64,000 nucleotides of DNA from Leifsonia sp. Root112D2 (GTDB lineage Bacteria; Actinomycetota; Actinomycetes; Actinomycetales; Microbacteriaceae). Of this stretch, positions 7,214-14,983 are shown one piece after another. Made by a program: the position numbers and the translations under genes. A model generated the notes under the pieces. The model did no database searches and had not been told where the DNA came from. It saw nothing but the letters and a program-made list of their open reading frames with translations. How positions within the stretch are numbered: the first letter of the stretch is position 1; every line of letters starts with the position of its first letter. The stretch is from the NCBI RefSeq assembly GCF_001424905.1, contig NZ_LMCU01000001.1:1977480-2041479 (forward strand), written 5' to 3'.

Positions 7214-8214
7214 CAATGGGCCTCCGGGCTGACGGTGCGGAATCCCGTGTTTCCGCTGGATGAATCCGGGGTGTTCGAACTGCGGGCCGAGAGACGGTAC
7301 CGGCTGCAGTACGAATGATGGCAGAGGTAGGAGCCGCCGCGGGTCACCCGGTTGCTGCCCGTTTCGGGTCCCCTGGGCGCCTGTCGCGGGGACGTGGAGT
7401 AATAGTCAACAGCGAACCAGTCGCTGCACCACTCCCACACGTTGCCGCTGGTCTCGTAGAGCCCGTAATCGTTGGGCGCGAAGCTGCGCACGGGGGCCGT
7501 GGCGAGCCATCCGTCCTCCGCGGTGTTGACGCGGGGAAAGTCCCCCTGCCAGACGTTGGCGTGGTGGGTACGGCCCTGTTCGAGTTCGTCTCCCCACGGA
7601 AAACGCCGGCCGACGTGCCCGCCCCGCGCGGCGAACTCCCACTGGGCCTCGGTCGGCAGCGCACGCCCGGCCCAGGCGCAATACGCCAGGGCGTCATTGT
7701 GGCTGACGTGCACGACGGGGTGATCGGATGCCTCGTCGACGCTCGAGAGCGAACCGAACGGATGCCGCCAGTCGGCACCCTGCACCGCAAGCCACCACGG
7801 GGTGCCGCCGAAGGTTCCTATCACCTCGCTGGGCTCGGCCCGCACGGCCAGATGGAACACGGCGGAGTTGCCGAAGCGCTCCGCCTCGGTGACGTAGGCG
7901 GTGGCATCCACGAACGCCGCGAACTGCTCGACCGTCACACAGGTGGCGTCGATCGAGAAGGGTGCGAGCTCGACGGCGTGCACCGGAACCTCTCCGTCGG
8001 AGGCATAGCCCTCGTCGAAGGGGTCGCCCATCGAGAAGGTGCCGCCGGGCAGCACGACCTCGTCGCGTGGAGTCGCTGTTGCGTGCGTCGCACCGAGAAC
8101 GGATGGCACCGCGGTGGATTCCGATACCGATGTTTCGGGGCGTGACGGGGCACAGCAATCGTGCTCGTCAGCGTGGTCGTGGTGGCCGGTGTGGCCCGCG
8201 TGCTCATCATGCAT
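7213..8214 (-). CDS. Formylglycine-generating enzyme (sulfatase-modifying factor) homologue with His-rich N-terminus
   Basis: A 333-residue SUMF1/FGE-type protein. Such enzymes oxidise a Cys of sulfatases to formylglycine using copper and O2. Motifs include LPGGTFSMGDP near the start, LPTEAQWEFAARGG, SGNVWEWCSDWF and, near the C-terminus, GGSYLCHHSYCSRYR. The two Cys of that last motif (about residues 298 and 303) match the active-site pair of true FGEs, so it is not merely one of the many Cys-less FGE-like proteins. The first 20 residues are packed with His and end in Cys-Cys. I chose the ATG at 8214 because GTGAGGA precedes it; a GTG at 8229 is the alternative. No sulfatase gene is present in the window. 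Confidence 0.88.
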   Translation of the reverse strand: MHDEHAGHTGHHDHADEHDCCAPSRPETSVSESTAVPSVLGATHATATPRDEVVLPGGTFSMGDPFDEGYASDGEVPVHAVELAPFSIDATCVTVEQFAAFVDATAYVTEAERFGNSAVFHLAVRAEPSEVIGTFGGTPWWLAVQGADWRHPFGSLSSVDEASDHPVVHVSHNDALAYCAWAGRALPTEAQWEFAARGGHVGRRFPWGDELEQGRTHHANVWQGDFPRVNTAEDGWLATAPVRSFAPNDYGLYETSGNVWEWCSDWFAVDYYSTSPRQAPRGPETGSNRVTRGGSYLCHHSYCSRYRLSARSSNTPDSSSGNTGFRTVSPEAH

Positions 8215-8247
8215 CGGTGACGTCCTCACCCGTTCTCGTGCGGTGGA

Positions 8248-9696
8248 TCAGTGCGTCGAGCTCTCGGTCGCGATCTCCGAGCGGTCGCCCGACCAGAGGG
8301 TGTGGAAGACGCCCTCCTTGTCGACGCGCTTGTAGGTGTGCGCACCGAAGAAGTCCCGCTGGCCCTGCACGAGGGCCGCGGGCAGGCGCTTCTGCGCGAG
8401 CGAGTCGTAGTAGCTGAGCGCCGAGCTGAAACCGGGAACCGGAACACCCGAGAGCGCCGCGGTGGCCACGACGCGGCGCCAGGCCGCCTCGCCCTCGGCC
8501 ACGGCGTTTGCAAAATAGGGTGCCTCGAGCAGGGTGGCGATGTTCGCGTTCTCGGCGTAGGCATCCACGATGCGGTTCAGGAACTGGGCGCGGATGATGC
8601 AGCCGCCGCGCCAGATCTTGGCGATGTTGCCCTTGTTGATGTTCCAGCCGTACTTCTCGGCGCCGGCGATGATGGCGTCGAAGCCCTGCGCGTATGCGAC
8701 GACCTTGGATGCGTACAGCGCCTTGGAGACGTCGTCGGCGAAGTTCGAGTCCACGGTTTGCGCGTCGGGCCGGCTCGTGACCACCTGCTGCACGGCGGCA
8801 CGCTGGGCGGGCTTGGAGGAGACGGCGCGGGCGAAGACCGCCTCGGCGATGCCGCCGACGGGCACACCGAGGTCGAGCGCGTTCTGCACGGTCCACACAC
8901 CGGTTCCCTTGGAGCCGGCCTCGTCGAGCACGATGTCGACGAACGGCTTGCCCGTTTCGGCGTCCACCTGGGCCAGAACCTCGGCGGTGATCTCGATGAG
9001 ATACGACTCGAGGTAGCCCTTGTTCCACTCGGTGAAGACATCAGCGATCTGCTTCGGCTCGAGCCCGCCGACGCCGCGCAACAGGTCATAGGCCTCGGCG
9101 ATCAGCTGCATGTCGGCGTATTCGATGCCGTTGTGCACCATCTTCACGAAGTGGCCGGCGCCATCCGTGCCCACGTGCGTGACGCACGGCTCGCCCTCCG
9201 CGACGGCGGCGATCGAGGCCAGGATCGGGCCGAGCGTCTTGTAGGACTCGACGGATCCGCCGGGCATGATGCTCGGGCCCTTGAGCGCGCCCTCTTCGCC
9301 GCCCGAGATGCCTGCACCGACGAAGTGGATGCCGCTGGCGCTGATCGCCTTCTCGCGGCGGATCGTGTCGGTGAACAGTGCGTTTCCACCGTCGACGATG
9401 ATGTCGCCCGGCTCGAAGCGCTCGGCGAGCTGATCGATCACGGCATCCGTGCCCTTGCCGGCCTGCACCATGATGATGGCCGTGCGCGGCTTGGCCAGCG
9501 ACGCCACAAAGTCATCGATGGTCTCGGATGCGATGAAGCCGGCCTCCGGGTGCTCCGTGATCAGCTCCTCGGTGCGAGCGTAGGTGCGGTTGTACACCGC
9601 CACCGTGTTGCCTTCGCGGCTGGCGAGGTTGCGGGCGAGATTGGATCCCATCACCGCCAGGCCGACGACACCGATGTTTGCAGAGTGTTCTGACAC
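8248..9696 (-). CDS. gnd: 6-phosphogluconate dehydrogenase (decarboxylating)
   Basis: A 482-residue cytoplasmic enzyme converting 6-phosphogluconate to ribulose 5-phosphate with NADP+ reduction. Visible motifs are the Rossmann loop GVVGLAVMGSNLARN, VYNRT, GGNALFTDT, the substrate-binding GISGGEEGALKGPSIMPGG, the catalytic VKMVHNGIEYADMQLI and DEAGSKGTG. The GTG start at 9696 has GGAG seven bases upstream and fits the family N-terminus. It is the first gene of a minus-strand run leading into the FGE-like and DUF202 genes. It can use the product of the two gluconokinase-like enzymes in the neighbouring island. Confidence 0.97.
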   Translation of the reverse strand: MSEHSANIGVVGLAVMGSNLARNLASREGNTVAVYNRTYARTEELITEHPEAGFIASETIDDFVASLAKPRTAIIMVQAGKGTDAVIDQLAERFEPGDIIVDGGNALFTDTIRREKAISASGIHFVGAGISGGEEGALKGPSIMPGGSVESYKTLGPILASIAAVAEGEPCVTHVGTDGAGHFVKMVHNGIEYADMQLIAEAYDLLRGVGGLEPKQIADVFTEWNKGYLESYLIEITAEVLAQVDAETGKPFVDIVLDEAGSKGTGVWTVQNALDLGVPVGGIAEAVFARAVSSKPAQRAAVQQVVTSRPDAQTVDSNFADDVSKALYASKVVAYAQGFDAIIAGAEKYGWNINKGNIAKIWRGGCIIRAQFLNRIVDAYAENANIATLLEAPYFANAVAEGEAAWRRVVATAALSGVPVPGFSSALSYYDSLAQKRLPAALVQGQRDFFGAHTYKRVDKEGVFHTLWSGDRSEIATESSTH

Positions 9697-9866
9697 GAAA
9701 TGCTCCTTCGAAGGGCTGGCGAGACGGGGGATCGCATCGCCGATGCGGGGGAAAAAAGCCTGAGTCCAGCGTAGCGTTTGCCGGGGGTGGGTCTGCAGCG
9801 CAGCATCCGTCAACCGCGTTTCTGTGGCATCAGAGGTGCTGCGCAGAACGCCCCGAGGGCGTATCA

Positions 9867-9896
9867 TTGGTGATTGGCAACCGCTTGCCATACTTT
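9867..9896 (+). promoter_or_regulatory. Promoter with LacI-type operator (site 1)
   Basis: TTGGTG (9867-9872) and TACTTT (9891-9896) are spaced 18 bases apart. Between them lies TGGCAACCGCTTGCCA (9875-9890), an almost perfect palindrome of the LacI/GalR class. A repressor bound here would cover the promoter of the isomerase gene at 9922. The same word recurs at five other places up to 25742. Confidence 0.65.
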
Positions 9897-9921
9897 ACTC
9901 GGTATCCAAGGGAGGAACCAC

Positions 9922-10782
9922 ATGGCCACGATCGGCGTTCAGGCGATGATGCTCAAAGACAACTTCGCAGAGGTCGGCCCGTTCGAGACACTGCAGCAGG
10001 TGAGCGAGATCGGATACCACGCTGTCGAGATCTCGCAGATACCGATGACGCCCGAAAACGTGGCGGAGCTCGACCGGGCACGCACCGAGCTCGGCATGGA
10101 CATCGCCTCGCTCTCGGCGTCTCTCACCACTCCGGCGGGCATGCCGGGGGAGTCGCTCACGACGGACTTCGACAAAATCGTCGCCGACGCGAAGGTGCTC
10201 GACGCATCCATGATCAGAATGGGCATGTTGCCCTTCGACGCGATGGCGAGCCTCGACAAGGTGCTCGACTTCTGCGATCGCAGCAACGAGATGGCCGGCC
10301 GGCTTGCCGAGCAGGGTATCGGCTTGTACTACCACAATCACCACATCGAGTTCGCAAAGTACGACGGTAAGTACCTGCTCGACATCATCGCCGAGCGCGC
10401 GCCGCTGATGGGGCTCGAGGTCGACGTGCACTGGGTGCAGCGCGGCGGGCTCGACCCCGTGGCCACGCTGCGCAAATATGGCGAGCGCGTGGCCATGGTG
10501 CACCTCAAGGACTACCGCATCGGACAGATCCCGCCCGAGGCCTTCGGCCTGCTTGCCAGCGGCGATTTCAAGGGCTTCATGGGCGCGTTCACGGGAGTCG
10601 TGCAGTTCGCCGAGGTGGGCGAGGGCAACCTCGACTTCGCGTCGATCATTCCGGTCAGCCAGGAGATCGGGGCGAAGTACCTGCTCGTCGAGCAGGACGA
10701 CCAGTACGGTCGCACCCCGCTCGAGTGCCTGCAGACCTCGTACGACAACCTGGTCGCGCTCGGCTTCGCCGACCTCTTCTAG
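9922..10782 (+). CDS. Sugar phosphate isomerase/epimerase-like TIM-barrel protein
   Basis: A 286-residue AP-endonuclease-2/xylose-isomerase-like barrel. Probable metal ligands and active-site motifs are VEIS, YYHNHHIEF, LEVDVHWVQ, MVHLKDY, and LLVEQDD near the end. Members of this family isomerise or epimerise sugars, and some act as lyases on 3-keto-glycosides. The Dpp importer, GH3 enzyme and Gfo/Idh/MocA genes alongside make a role in glycoside breakdown likely; the exact reaction cannot be read from sequence. Start ATG 9922 has GGGAGGA seven bases upstream. A LacI-type operator sits in its promoter. Confidence 0.85.
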   Translation: MATIGVQAMMLKDNFAEVGPFETLQQVSEIGYHAVEISQIPMTPENVAELDRARTELGMDIASLSASLTTPAGMPGESLTTDFDKIVADAKVLDASMIRMGMLPFDAMASLDKVLDFCDRSNEMAGRLAEQGIGLYYHNHHIEFAKYDGKYLLDIIAERAPLMGLEVDVHWVQRGGLDPVATLRKYGERVAMVHLKDYRIGQIPPEAFGLLASGDFKGFMGAFTGVVQFAEVGEGNLDFASIIPVSQEIGAKYLLVEQDDQYGRTPLECLQTSYDNLVALGFADLF

Positions 10783-10813
10783 CCGGCCCTTCCCTTTTTC
10801 TCGCACCTCTTCC

Positions 10814-10915
10814 CTGCGCATAACTCATGCAGAACGCGCGGTGCATCGCCGGAAACCCCCGGATTCACGGGGATCTGCACGACTGCGCGCACCATTCTGC
10901 ATGAGTTATGCGCAG
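10814..10915. repeat. Long inverted repeat between convergent genes
   Basis: The arm at 10814-10834 (CTGCGCATAACTCATGCAGA plus A) is perfectly complementary to the arm at 10895-10915. A secondary pairing of CCCCG-type bases lies within the 60-base centre. The element fills the gap between the convergent isomerase and GH3 genes. It could be a two-way terminator or a member of a mobile extragenic palindrome family; no coding potential is seen. Confidence 0.65.
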
Positions 10916-10974
10916 CGGGCCAGCAGTAGATCGGGCCGGCGGCAGCAGATCGGGCGGGCGGCCGTGGGCATCCG

Positions 10975-12711
10975 CTACAGGCGAGTGCCGAAGGTGTCGC
11001 ACCAGACGTTGTCGTTGAACGTGCCCTGAAACTCGGATGCCCCGATGATCTTCTGCACGGCGGCGTGAATCGCCTCGCGGCTCGGGTTGTGTGCGTGCAC
11101 CATGGTCTTCACCATGGGCACGTCGATCAGGTGGTTCGGCTGGTTGAGCGAGACGAACACGGTCGGCACCTCGGTGACGTACCAGGGAATCTCTGCGGCC
11201 ATCGGCGTCGACCAGCGGATGCGCACGCTCGCCTCCTGCGCGAAGCCTGCAACATTCGCGAACACGATGGCAGCGTCGTATTTCTCGGGGTATGCGGCGT
11301 TCGCCTCATCCGCCATCACGGTGTGAAAGTACACGCCCTCTTCACCCTCAGCGATGCGCTGCTGCGCGTTCTTGAACACGTGCACCTCGAAACCTGCCGA
11401 CTCGAGTTCTTCCCGTGCAATGGCCAGGTAGCCGTTCGGGTCGACGCCCGTGAAGTCGGCCGATCCGGAGACGCCGTACAGCCGGATGCGCCGGTGTGTG
11501 GCCGGATTCAGCGGCAGGTTGCCCTGCGTGTCCTTGACGAGCGTCACCGTCTTGTCTGCGACGGATGCCGCCACCGCATGGTGTTCCGCGCTGCCCACGA
11601 CGGCCAGCGCCTCCACCGGCGGAACGAGCTGGTCGCGGGGCGTCACGTGCAGGCCGAGCGAGGCCTTCAGGCCCAGGATTCGCTCCAGCGCCTCGTGCAG
11701 GCGCTGCTCGGTGATGACGCCGTTGCGATAGCCGTCGAGCATGTAACCGAAGTCTTCGGCCGCATCGCGGAAGAAGAGGAACATGTCGCAGCCCGCGGCG
11801 ATCGAGGCGGGAACAAGCTCGCTGCGCTTCATGGCCGAGGTCATGCCGATCATCATCGAGGCGTCGGTGACGACCAGGCCGTTGAAGCCGAGTTCGCCGC
11901 GCAGCAGATCCTGCAGCAGTTCGGGGGCGAGCGTCGCCGGCTTGAGTTCGGCATCCGCGATGCCGGGGCGCAAGTGGCGTGAGAGTTCGGGGGCACCGAT
12001 GTGGCCGATCATCACCGACTGCACACCGTGGGCGAACATCTCTCGGTAGACCCGCCCGTACGTCGCGTTCCATGTCTCGTAGTCGAAGGTGTTCCACGTC
12101 GTGACCACGTGCTGGTCGCGCTCGTCGACGCCGTCGCCGGGAAAGTGCTTGATGGCGCAGACGGTGTTCGACTCGCTGATGCCGTCGAAGTACTGCTTGG
12201 CCCGCTCGATCACGACCTCGGGCGTGTTGCCGAACGAACGCGTGCCGATCACCGTGTTGCGCCAGTTGTAGTGGATGTCCACGATGGGCGCGAAGGCCCA
12301 GTTGCAGCCCATCGCGGCCGTCTCGACGCCGGCGACCCTGCCCATATCGCGCGCGATGGAGACATCCGGATTCGAACCGGCCTGCAGATGCGTGGCGACG
12401 AGGGTGCCGTCGTCGGCGCTGCCGAATCCGCCCATCTCGGGGTTGGATGCGATGAGCAGCGGCACCTTGGACTTCGACTGCGCGTAACGGATGTGCTCCT
12501 GCACCTTCGCAGAAGGCGCACCCATGTAGCGCATCGCTCCGACGTGAAAGGTGTCGAGGATACGGTCGAGGTACTGCGGCTCGAAGGAGGTATTGAGATT
12601 GACGAAAAGCTGGCCGATCTTCTCTTCGATGCTCAGGGAAGCGATGGTGTCGTGCACCCAGGTAACGGCGGCGTCGTCGAGGGAGAAGGGTTGTGCGGTC
12701 AGGTCGACCAT
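10975..12711 (-). CDS. Glycoside hydrolase family 3 protein (NagZ-like active site)
   Basis: A 578-residue cytoplasmic GH3 protein without signal peptide. The barrel domain has KHFPGDGVDERDQH (Lys188, His189, then Asp199 and His201), the Asp-His acid/base loop known from NagZ-type beta-N-acetylhexosaminidases and related phosphorylases. The expected nucleophile is Asp283 in VVTDASMM. A C-terminal alpha/beta sandwich domain follows. Known members cleave beta-linked N-acetylglucosamine or glucose units, so the substrate here is open. It is divergent from the isomerase gene at 12880, with a shared LacI-type operator, so it is probably part of the regulon. The ATG at 12711 is preceded by AAGGAAGTGACCCC. 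Confidence 0.85.
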   Translation of the reverse strand: MVDLTAQPFSLDDAAVTWVHDTIASLSIEEKIGQLFVNLNTSFEPQYLDRILDTFHVGAMRYMGAPSAKVQEHIRYAQSKSKVPLLIASNPEMGGFGSADDGTLVATHLQAGSNPDVSIARDMGRVAGVETAAMGCNWAFAPIVDIHYNWRNTVIGTRSFGNTPEVVIERAKQYFDGISESNTVCAIKHFPGDGVDERDQHVVTTWNTFDYETWNATYGRVYREMFAHGVQSVMIGHIGAPELSRHLRPGIADAELKPATLAPELLQDLLRGELGFNGLVVTDASMMIGMTSAMKRSELVPASIAAGCDMFLFFRDAAEDFGYMLDGYRNGVITEQRLHEALERILGLKASLGLHVTPRDQLVPPVEALAVVGSAEHHAVAASVADKTVTLVKDTQGNLPLNPATHRRIRLYGVSGSADFTGVDPNGYLAIAREELESAGFEVHVFKNAQQRIAEGEEGVYFHTVMADEANAAYPEKYDAAIVFANVAGFAQEASVRIRWSTPMAAEIPWYVTEVPTVFVSLNQPNHLIDVPMVKTMVHAHNPSREAIHAAVQKIIGASEFQGTFNDNVWCDTFGTRL

Positions 12712-12744
12712 GGGGTCACTTCCTTGTGTGGGATTCGTTTCCTC

Positions 12745-12809
12745 TTATTTGAGCGCGGCCCACCCCGTTTGTCAACCGGTTGCCAAATGGCGGAGGCCGC
12801 GCCTATAGT
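12745..12809. promoter_or_regulatory. Divergent overlapping promoters with LacI-type operator (site 2)
   Basis: The operator TGTCAACCGGTTGCCA spans 12770-12785. Its right half TTGCCA (12780-12785) is a -35 box for the plus strand, with TATAGT (12804-12809) after an 18-base spacer. Its left half read on the minus strand is TTGACA, a perfect -35 box, followed by an A/T-rich -10 candidate (AAATAA, 12750-12745). One bound repressor would silence both the GH3 gene and the isomerase operon. Confidence 0.7.
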
Positions 12810-12879
12810 GAAGACCGGGCCCCGCCATTCTCGCCCGTGGGGTTCTCGACGAAGCGAACACGCCTCAGGAGGCCCCGCA

Positions 12880-13743
12880 GTGACACAGCAGGCAACGACA
12901 CAGAATAATGGGTCCACCTGGACGCTCTCGGGCTTCGGCGACGAGATCGATACCGATCCGCGCATCCAGATCGCCGTTTTGAAGGCGCTCGGTGCCCGGC
13001 ATATCGAGGTGCGCAGCGCCTGGGGAATCAACGTCGTCGATCTGGACGACGATCGGCTGGCCGAGCTCGCCGCACTTCTGAAGCAGCAGGAGATGACAGT
13101 CTCCGCGGTCGCCTCTCCTATTGGCAAGGTGGACGTGGCTCTCGCAGCCGACCTCGAGATCGCCCGCCTGCGCCGAGTGATCCGCGTCGCGCACGCGCTC
13201 GAGACCCCGAACATCCGGGTCTTCTCCTTCTTCCGTGGCGAGGGTGTCGCCGTCGAGAGCATTCGCGACGGGGTGATGACACGCATGCGTCTGCTCGCCG
13301 ACGAGGCGGAGAAGGAGCGCGTCGTGCTGCTGCACGAGAACGAGAAGGCCATCTACGGCGACACCCCCGAGCGCGTGCTCGACCTGGTCGAGTCCGTGGG
13401 CTCGCCGGCGCTGCGGCTGGCGTGGGACAACGCGAACTTCGTACAGGTGGGCGTTCGCCCCTTCACCGACGGCTACGCGATGCTGCGGCCATATCTCGAC
13501 TATCTGCAGGTGAAAGATGCGCTGGCGGCCACGGGTGCGGTGGTGCCGGCCGGCGAGGGCGACGGCGAGTTGCGCGAGACGCTCACCGCCCTCCGTGACG
13601 ACGGCTACGACGGATATGCCTCGCTCGAGCCGCACCTCGACGAGGCCTTCGAACTCGGCGGCTTCTCGGGCCCCACGGCGTTCGGCCAGGCGGCGAGGGC
13701 TTTTGCGGGCTTGCTCGCCGAGATCGGAGTGGAAACGAAATGA
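12880..13743 (+). CDS. Sugar phosphate isomerase/epimerase-like TIM-barrel protein
   Basis: A 287-residue barrel protein, a distant paralogue of the one at 9922. Likely metal-site motifs are IEVRSAWG, LLHENEK, LAWDNANF, YLQVKDA and SLEPHLDEAF, in the order expected for this family. It would isomerise or epimerise a sugar or act as a lyase on an oxidised glycoside. The GTG start at 12880 has CAGGAGG seven bases upstream; a much longer open frame upstream has no similarity. The stop overlaps the start of the dehydrogenase at 13740 by ATGA, so the two proteins are made together, suggesting sequential reactions. Confidence 0.85.
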   Translation: MTQQATTQNNGSTWTLSGFGDEIDTDPRIQIAVLKALGARHIEVRSAWGINVVDLDDDRLAELAALLKQQEMTVSAVASPIGKVDVALAADLEIARLRRVIRVAHALETPNIRVFSFFRGEGVAVESIRDGVMTRMRLLADEAEKERVVLLHENEKAIYGDTPERVLDLVESVGSPALRLAWDNANFVQVGVRPFTDGYAMLRPYLDYLQVKDALAATGAVVPAGEGDGELRETLTALRDDGYDGYASLEPHLDEAFELGGFSGPTAFGQAARAFAGLLAEIGVETK

Positions 13744-14795
13744 CCGAGTCGACCGCAAGTACCTCTCGCACGCGTGTGGCAGTGATTGGCTGTGGGGATG
13801 TCTCTTCCGTGCACTTCGCCGCGATAGCGACCATGCCCGATGTCGAACTCGTCGCCGTCTGCGATCCGGATGCCGGCAGGCTGGCAGCCGCCGAGGCCGG
13901 TCATGGGGTGCCCGGCTTCACCGACCACCGGGATCTGCTGCGCGAGATCCGTCCCGATGTCGTGCACGTCACGACACCGCATCACACCCACGCGCAGATC
14001 GCGATAGATGCGCTCGAGGCGGGTGTCAACGTGATTCTCGAGAAGCCGCTGGCACACTCGCGCGAGGCCGGGGAGCGTCTTGTCGCGGCAGCCGAAGCGA
14101 GTTCGGCGCGCATCGCGGTGTGTCTGCAGAACCGGTACAACGCGCCGGTGCAGGCTGCGCATGCGCTGTTGGTGAGTGGCGAACTCGGGGCCGTGCTCGG
14201 CGCATCCGGTACCGTCTTCTGGCATCGTGACGCTTCCTACTACCTCGATCGACCCTGGCGGGGCCGCTGGGCCACCGGTGGCGGCGGGCTGCTCATGAAC
14301 CAGGCCATCCACACCGTTGACCTGCTGCAGTGGCTGGTCGGTGACGTGATTCAGGTTCGTGGGGGAGTGGCGACCCGACTGCTCGGCGACACGATCGAGG
14401 TGGAGGACACCGCCGACATGGTGATGCGCCACGAGAACGGTGCCACGAGTACCTTCTTCGCCACCCTCTCCAATTCGGTCAACGCACCGATCACCATCGA
14501 CATCGTCACGGAGAAGGCCGCGCTCAGCCTGCGCGGCGAATTGACCGTGACGTATGCCGACGGTCGCGTCGAGACGGTGAAGGAGCGGGAACTCGCCCCG
14601 GGCGCGCGAGCGTACTGGGGCGTGTCGCACGAGCTGCTGATTCGGGATTTCTACGACCGGCTCGGCGACGAGGCGCACTTCTGGATCGACCCCCATGAGG
14701 CGCAGAAGTCCTTGAACATCATTCAGGATGTCTATGACCAGGCGTATCCGCAGCGACTCGAGCCACACGAGGCCGAGTTCTCGACAGCGCGCTAA
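13740..14795 (+). CDS. Gfo/Idh/MocA family oxidoreductase
   Basis: A 351-residue NAD(P)-dependent dehydrogenase. The Rossmann domain has VAVIGCGDVSSVHF, AVCDPD and VHVTTPHHTHAQIA, with the signature EKPLAHS carrying the catalytic Lys. The C-terminal domain has GGGGLLMNQAIHTVDLLQW, the conserved His-x3-Asp pair. Such enzymes oxidise or reduce secondary hydroxyls of sugars and inositols, often at C3 of a glucoside. Translational coupling with the isomerase-like gene upstream suggests that one modifies the sugar ring for the other. Confidence 0.9.
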   Translation: MTESTASTSRTRVAVIGCGDVSSVHFAAIATMPDVELVAVCDPDAGRLAAAEAGHGVPGFTDHRDLLREIRPDVVHVTTPHHTHAQIAIDALEAGVNVILEKPLAHSREAGERLVAAAEASSARIAVCLQNRYNAPVQAAHALLVSGELGAVLGASGTVFWHRDASYYLDRPWRGRWATGGGGLLMNQAIHTVDLLQWLVGDVIQVRGGVATRLLGDTIEVEDTADMVMRHENGATSTFFATLSNSVNAPITIDIVTEKAALSLRGELTVTYADGRVETVKERELAPGARAYWGVSHELLIRDFYDRLGDEAHFWIDPHEAQKSLNIIQDVYDQAYPQRLEPHEAEFSTAR

Positions 14796-14836
14796 CCGTC
14801 ACATCGACAGGTAGACCCCCACTGTGGTTGTCAAAA

Positions 14837-14875
14837 TGACAACCGGTTGCCATTTCTCTCGATCTGGACTATGGT
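14837..14875 (+). promoter_or_regulatory. Promoter with LacI-type operator (site 3)
   Basis: The operator TGACAACCGGTTGCCA spans 14837-14852. Its last six bases, TTGCCA, form a -35 box. A 17-base spacer leads to TATGGT (14870-14875). The promoter would drive the Dpp-type importer operon from 14984. Bound repressor would block RNA polymerase directly. Confidence 0.7.
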
Positions 14876-14913
14876 GGCCAAATCAAGAGCGAGTGGCAAG
14901 AGTTTGTTGTCAG

Positions 14914-14929
14914 TGGCAACCGATTGCAC
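14914..14929. promoter_or_regulatory. LacI-type operator, downstream half-degenerate copy (site 4)
   Basis: TGGCAACCGATTGCAC matches the operator word except at the last positions. It lies 77 bases, centre to centre, downstream of site 3 and before the importer gene, so looping or a road-block is possible. Confidence 0.5.
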
Positions 14930-14983
14930 ATCAGTGTTGATCATCCCGATTCTCAGCAGTACCAACAGCAAGAGGAGATAACA

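Noticed and set aside
12001..12879. Upstream extension of the isomerase-like gene at 12880
   Set aside because: It runs antisense through the GH3 gene and across the operator. The GTG with CAGGAGG at 12880 fits the family start.
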